Source: Cycas panzhihuaensis
Taxonomy: Eukaryota > Cycadophyta
Assembly: GCA_023213395.1 (NCBI GenBank)
Contig: CM041465.1
Location: forward strand, 56,365,741 to 56,429,740
Reading direction: 5' to 3'
DNA length: 64,000 nt
The translations under genes were made by a program, and so were the position numbers. Positions within the stretch are counted from its first letter, which is position 1. The number at the start of each line of letters is the position of its first letter. The notes under the pieces are model-generated. The model was not told the origin of the DNA and made no database searches. It saw only the letters and a program-made list of their open reading frames with translations. Shown one piece after another: positions 59,613-64,000 of this stretch.

Positions 59613-60822
59613 CAACAATACCGGCCTGATGCTAGTAGTAAAGTTAGATCTCGCATCCGGACTTCTGCCAGGCAATACTTCCTCATAGATGAGGTATTGT
59701 ACAAGAGGTCCTTCAAGGGGGTCCTCCTCCGCTATGTCATTGCTAATGAAGTTGACCAAGTACTCCGTGAATACCACCATGGTATTTGTGGGGGTCACTT
59801 TGGGGGCCAGTCTATGGCTCAGAGGATCTTTCGCATGGGTTATTTCTGACTGTCCCTTTTTAAGGATGCCCACGCCTTTGCTTTGAGATGTTGGCGATGT
59901 CAGGAACATGCCAACATCTCCCATGTGCCTTCTGAGGCCCTTCACCCTATTATTTCTCCATGGCCTTTTACTCAGTGGGGGCTAGACCTCATCAGAGTTA
60001 TTTCTCCACCTTCATCATCGCAGCACAAGTTTATCTTGACTGCCACGGAATATTTCACCAAATGGGTAGAGGCCATCCCATTGATCGCTACTCCTGGTAA
60101 AACGATAGCCATGTTCGTTTACCAGCACATCATTTGTCGTTTCAGGATTCTGGACGTCCTAATTACCGACAACGGAACCCTCTTTTGTAATAAGGAGATG
60201 GATGAGCTTTGCGAGAAGTTCAAAATTTCTCACAAAACTTCTTCCTCTTACTACCCTTAGGCAATGGCCAAGTGGAGTCTTTCAATAAGACTCTCATCAG
60301 TATGCTAAAGAAAACCATCACTCAGTCCCAAAAAGACTGGCACCTTCAGCTACCCTCTACTTTGTGGACTTACTGCACCTCTATTCGTTCTACCACGGGA
60401 ATGACCCCGTTCTCCCTGGTCTATGGTACCGAGGCAGTACTCCTGCTAGAGGTGGAGATTCCTTCTTTATGAGTCTCCCTTCGAGGTCTCATCGACGAAG
60501 AGTCAATCCGTCAGGCTCGCCTTCTGGACCTTGAGGCTTTAGACGAGAGACGCTTAGCTGCTTATCAAGCTAACCTAGCGTCCAAAGCTTACTTACAAAG
60601 GACCTATGATAAACATCTTTATTCCCGTCCTTTATTTCCTGGGGACCACGTACTCAAGATTGAATATCTCCATGATCGTTTGACCAAATTCAAACCCTGA
60701 TGGGTTGGCCCTTTCGTCATTATCGAATCCCTTGGTAATGGTGCTTATAGGATAGCCACCCTGGAAGGGCTTGAATTTGAGAAAGCTGTTAATGGGAAAT
60801 TCATTAAGAAGTTTTATGCATG
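59613..60822 (+). pseudogene. Tat/Ogre integrase
   Basis: The zinc-binding part near 59770-59910 has YHHGICGGHFGGQSMAQRIF and CWRCQEHAN, an HH-CC finger. The core has QWGLDLIRVISPPSSSQHKF (first Asp), ATEYFTKWVEAIPLIATPGK, LITDNGTLFCNKEMDELCEK (second Asp) and, in the next frame, NGQVESFNKTLISMLKKTI (the Glu). The tail has STTGMTPFSLVYGTEAVL, then DHVLKIEYLHD and VGPFVIIESLGNGAYRIATL, ending KFIKKFYA with a stop at 60822. All three DDE residues are visible but in two frames, with stops at 59849 and 60260. It would insert the element DNA. Confidence 0.93.
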
Positions 60823-61424
<602 letters not shown>

Positions 61425-61557
61425 CAAAAATCATATGTTACATCATACATATGGGAAGTTAGTGTCCTTGCAGGGGGGGTACAATCATATGAGTCTATAT
61501 ATGACCCCCTGGATGCCAGTGCTTTCCCCTGTCAAAATCATATATATGTGTCCTACT

Positions 61558-62391
61558 CTACTGCTGCCTCGCTCCTAGGGTACCATCTCCTGTCCTGTGT
61601 GATCCCTCTCCTAGGGACCACATCCCTCTGAGGCTCCTCCTGGGCCTTCGCGAGCTACCTACTTTGCTCCCCTCATCGCATGGCCATCTTGGGGTCGTTG
61701 CTACTATATGAGTATATGTCCTACTCCTGCTCAACCTTAATGCCATATGGTCCACTAGCTGATCGTATCAACCATGGATACGATCCCTCTCTCCCTGGAG
61801 TCCCTCCTCCATACTCTGGAACCTCTCCTCTGTCGCCCTGAGGCGCTCCTCCAGCACCACTATCCAGACCGTGCTCCCTGTATCTCCACCTACTCCTCTC
61901 TGAGCCTCTAGAGCCTGGACCCATCTGTGTAGCATATCTCTCTCGCTCCTCACCTCGTCTAGCTCTCGGTGCATTTGTCCCTTAAAAGCTATATGCTCTT
62001 GGGACTCTGCAGCCTAGATGTCTCTCGCCCTCACCAATGGGGCGAATGCCTCCATATGTGCACCTGCTGATCTAGGCGCATCCTCTACCTGGATGGGTAA
62101 TTTCCCCTCTACACCTGAGGGAACATCTCCCTCACCATGTCCTCTACTAATCTCCTAGCCTCCACAACACCTGCCAATCCAACATGCCATGTGTCAGTAT
62201 AGATCCACTTACTAGATCTAGTCTTGCTGTCGTCATCTCGTCTTAATGATCCCACTGTCTCTCTCCTCACTCTGATCCAATGGTTAGATCATCCACTGCA
62301 TGCCTCTAAAGTCAGGCAGCACTCTGCTACGTAAGGGAATGGCTCTAGTTTCTCACGAGAGCTGGTGAAAATGAATTCATTTTCCATACGA
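61558..62391 (-). pseudogene. Antisense reading frame in the Tat/Ogre 3' region, coiled coil
   Basis: On the minus strand an ATG near 62383 opens MENEFIFTSSREKLEPFPYV and runs past one stop into WIRVRRETVGSLRRDDDSK, WIYTDTWHVGLAGVVEARRL, VEDMVREMFPQV. After a frame change the segment 61974-61768 gives ELDEVRSERDMLHRWVQALE and LEERLRATEERFQSMEEGLQ, a clear heptad-type coiled coil. A further Arg/Ser-rich tail reaches 61558. Additional ORFs, including antisense ones between pol and the 3' LTR, are known in the Tat lineage (for example gene23 of maize Grande). That family knowledge plus position supports this as a decayed additional ORF. I do not recognise a domain, and its function is unknown. 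Confidence 0.5.
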
Positions 62392-62929
62392 TTTCCTTAT
62401 ATAGGTGAGGGCCTTGATGGGTACTTCTTCCATTTTTGGCCTTACGACAACCATTAGGACCATCTCGTTTCCTCGATTGCCTTTGCCTTCTGGCCCTGCC
62501 ACCCATTATGCCCTTTTGATACCTTTTTTACACTCTCTTGCAAGTGCATTTATGGCACCTCATTTTTGCCCTTTCTCCCGGGGCCATTTTGTCTCGTTTT
62601 GCATGCTGCTCCCATGCATGCCTGAGTTTATACTCATTTGGCTCGTTTCGCCATCTTGGACTCGTTTCCGTAGCCCTTTTTTGCTCTTGAGGCCTCTAAA
62701 GGGAATGCTCCCTCGTCTGGGGGCATGTTTTGCTTCCCGAAGTGAGCTTTGGTGCTCTAGGGCACCTTTTCTCCGCCCGCTCTTAGGTAGTGGTTGGACC
62801 GCTTGCTCTCGTCCCTGGGTAGCCTCATTGCTAGGTCCTCCTACCCTTCATGGCCACTTCTTGCTTGTCTCTCAAGCCCCTTTTCTACTCCATTATTGTC
62901 TATTCACTACCAGGATTTTGTGTCACCTA
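62392..62929 (+). other. Spacer between antisense frame and second RNase H
   Basis: An open plus frame crosses it (62405-63061) but its composition (Leu/Pro/Ser, no motif) suggests chance openness in pyrimidine-rich DNA. It may hold the promoter of the antisense frame. Confidence 0.4.
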
Positions 62930-63350
62930 TGTCCCTCTACATTTTTACTAATGGTGGAAGCTGCAGTAACCCTGGACTTTCTGCCGCTGCATGGATCCTC
63001 CGCAGCCCCTCTGGATACGATTTCCTATACTTTGGGGTTTTCCTCTGGAGGCTACCAATAATGAAGCTGAATATATAGCTATTATTGAAGCCCTTACTAA
63101 TGTGCTTCGTTTCCATCATGGACCCATCGTTTTACTTTGCGACTTTCAGGTTGTGGTGTCCCATCTCACCCAGGTTTACCAAGTGCGGTGCCCTCACTTG
63201 AGAACTCTAACTTCCACTGCCAGATCCCTTCTGGCCCACTTCTCATCTATTGACATCCAGCATATCCCTCGGGCCCTCAACACTAAGGTAGATAGTCTCG
63301 TTCGCCTCATCCTTAAGAGTTGCCTCCCTCTTCTTGTTGACCATCCTTGA
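62930..63350 (+). pseudogene. Second RNase H domain downstream of integrase
   Basis: In one frame (about 62935-63050) SLYIFTNGGSCSNPGLSAAA gives the start of an RNase HI fold; the first catalytic Asp (family xTDGGxxxNPG) is Asn. After a frameshift near 63050 the next frame continues ATNNEAEYIAIIEALTNVLR (the catalytic Glu), IVLLCDFQVVVSHLTQVYQV (the second Asp) and PRALNTKVDSLVRLIL (the third Asp). The layout matches the extra, archaeal-like RNase H found in Tat-lineage elements and in plant LINEs. The usual Pol RNase H is present separately at 58981-59612. This domain presumably aided RNA removal; here it is dead. Confidence 0.85.
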
Positions 63351-63754
63351 GGCTTGTCTGGCCGCCCTGTCACCCAAGCCCCAGGTCGTCATGCGCCTCA
63401 CTTTGCAATCTGTTCACACCTCTGAAACCTAGCCACTAATGAGGCTAAACTATGGTGACTACCAATTTTGTTTACTCTTCTACTTGATTATGTGTATCTC
63501 TTTGCATCTTTTGTGGTGGGGGCAATCCCCTCGCCTTTCTTATTCTCCCAGTCAGTTTCCAGGTGGCACATAGGTAGCCTCTATATTGTCCCCATCTCTA
63601 CTTTTGTATCCATGCATTCTACCATGACACTCGCTGGAACCCTTGCCTACTATTATAATCCCGATTTATATATCTATATATATACATGTGCTAGTGATAG
63701 TTGTGTTGTTAGCATTCGCTATTGCACCATGCTTCCAAGCGGCGAGGCTCTGCT
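63351..63754 (+). other. 3' untranslated region of Tat/Ogre element
   Basis: No gene recognised between the second RNase H and the polypurine tract. A short run of tata(ta)c lies near 63668-63690. Confidence 0.6.
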
Positions 63755-63767
63755 GCCAAGGGGGCAA
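63755..63767 (+). promoter_or_regulatory. Polypurine tract of Tat/Ogre element
   Basis: gccaagggggcaa lies directly before the 3' LTR start tgtttcc. Confidence 0.75.
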
Positions 63768-64000
63768 TGTTTCCTGACTTCCGGGAATGGATATGGAATC
63801 ATCAACTCAGGTAAGTGCAGGTATGCTTCTCACCATATCATTGCTTTCTTTTGAGATGAGTGTATGCTTACATATTTGCATGTTGTGATCTCGTAGATGG
63901 TCTTGTCGTCATCTACACTTATTCAGCCTATGACGACTATAGTGGGGGCACACTCCCAGTGAGTGTGGCACCTTGGTGGCCATTCCACTTCTCGCATTCT
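63768..64000 (+). repeat. 3' LTR of Tat/Ogre element (cut by window end)
   Basis: The first 233 bases of the right LTR, aligned without large gaps to 45293-45524. Differences are mostly C/T and G/A, with about nine in the first 44 bases. Confidence 0.93.

Noticed and set aside
62405-63061. 218-codon plus-strand frame in the Tat/Ogre 3' region
   Set aside because: Pyrimidine-rich composition, no motif, and it overlaps the RNase H in a different frame; the RNase H frames explain the end of it better.

Overview
The window is a stretch of nuclear DNA from a plant, almost certainly a seed plant with a large, repeat-rich genome. I see no host protein-coding gene, no rRNA and no intact tRNA. Nearly all recognisable sequence comes from retrotransposons of plant lineages: Ty1/copia, Ty3/gypsy of the chromovirus and Tat/Ogre types, and an L1-type LINE that carries the plant RNase H domain. 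The DNA is AT-rich and the coding remnants are full of stops and frameshifts. Species cannot be fixed from the sequence alone; a gymnosperm or other large-genome plant would fit, but that is inference.

Layout, left half (1-18.5 kb). A diverged LTR fragment of the Tat/Ogre family (about 1-1400) is followed by unassigned AT-rich DNA and a gypsy LTR with primer-binding site (2678-2979). Next comes a copia-like gag-only element in minus orientation (about 3351-13726, long untranslated leader). It was split by a complete copia element of 5126 bp (4509-9634, minus strand, 186-bp LTRs, target duplication gaact/gaacc). A decayed gypsy gag-pol fragment (13.74-16.5 kb, plus) and an inverted Tat/Ogre gag fragment (16.5-18.5 kb, minus) follow.

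Middle (18.5-45.3 kb). A second copia family with LTRs of about 2.1 kb is present as LTR-partial internal-LTR-internal. The first LTR is split by another gag-only, minus-strand LTR element (20365-26241). The second internal region is split in its integrase/linker part by a Tekay/Del-like gypsy chromovirus (35062-45056, perfect 5-bp duplication tactc). That gypsy element itself holds a 5'-truncated LINE (37045-39872, 19-bp duplication) in gag and a 629-bp solo LTR (44375-45003) in its 3' LTR.

Right half (45.3-64 kb). A very large Tat/Ogre-type gypsy element starts at 45293 and runs off the window. Its roughly 2-kb 5' LTR is split by a complete 6711-bp gypsy element (46831-53541, minus strand, LTRs of about 1050 bp, target duplication tcccc). 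The Tat/Ogre element carries gag, protease, RT, RNase H and integrase. Behind integrase lies a 2.9-kb region with a 112-bp (TA)n tract, an antisense coiled-coil reading frame and, in sense orientation, a second decayed RNase H. The 3' LTR starts at 63768.

The elements do not cooperate as a pathway; the locus is a record of successive insertions. Insertion order can be read from the nesting: copia-2, then the 35-45 kb gypsy, then its LINE and solo LTR; the Tat/Ogre element also entered copia-2 and then received the 46.8-53.5 kb gypsy, which appears to be the youngest. I found no CRISPR, operon or other prokaryote-type system, and no convincing new defence or metabolic system. The points most worth following up are the extra 3' region of the Tat/Ogre element, the tandem LTR-internal arrangement of copia-2, and the gag-only copia family with its conserved leader.
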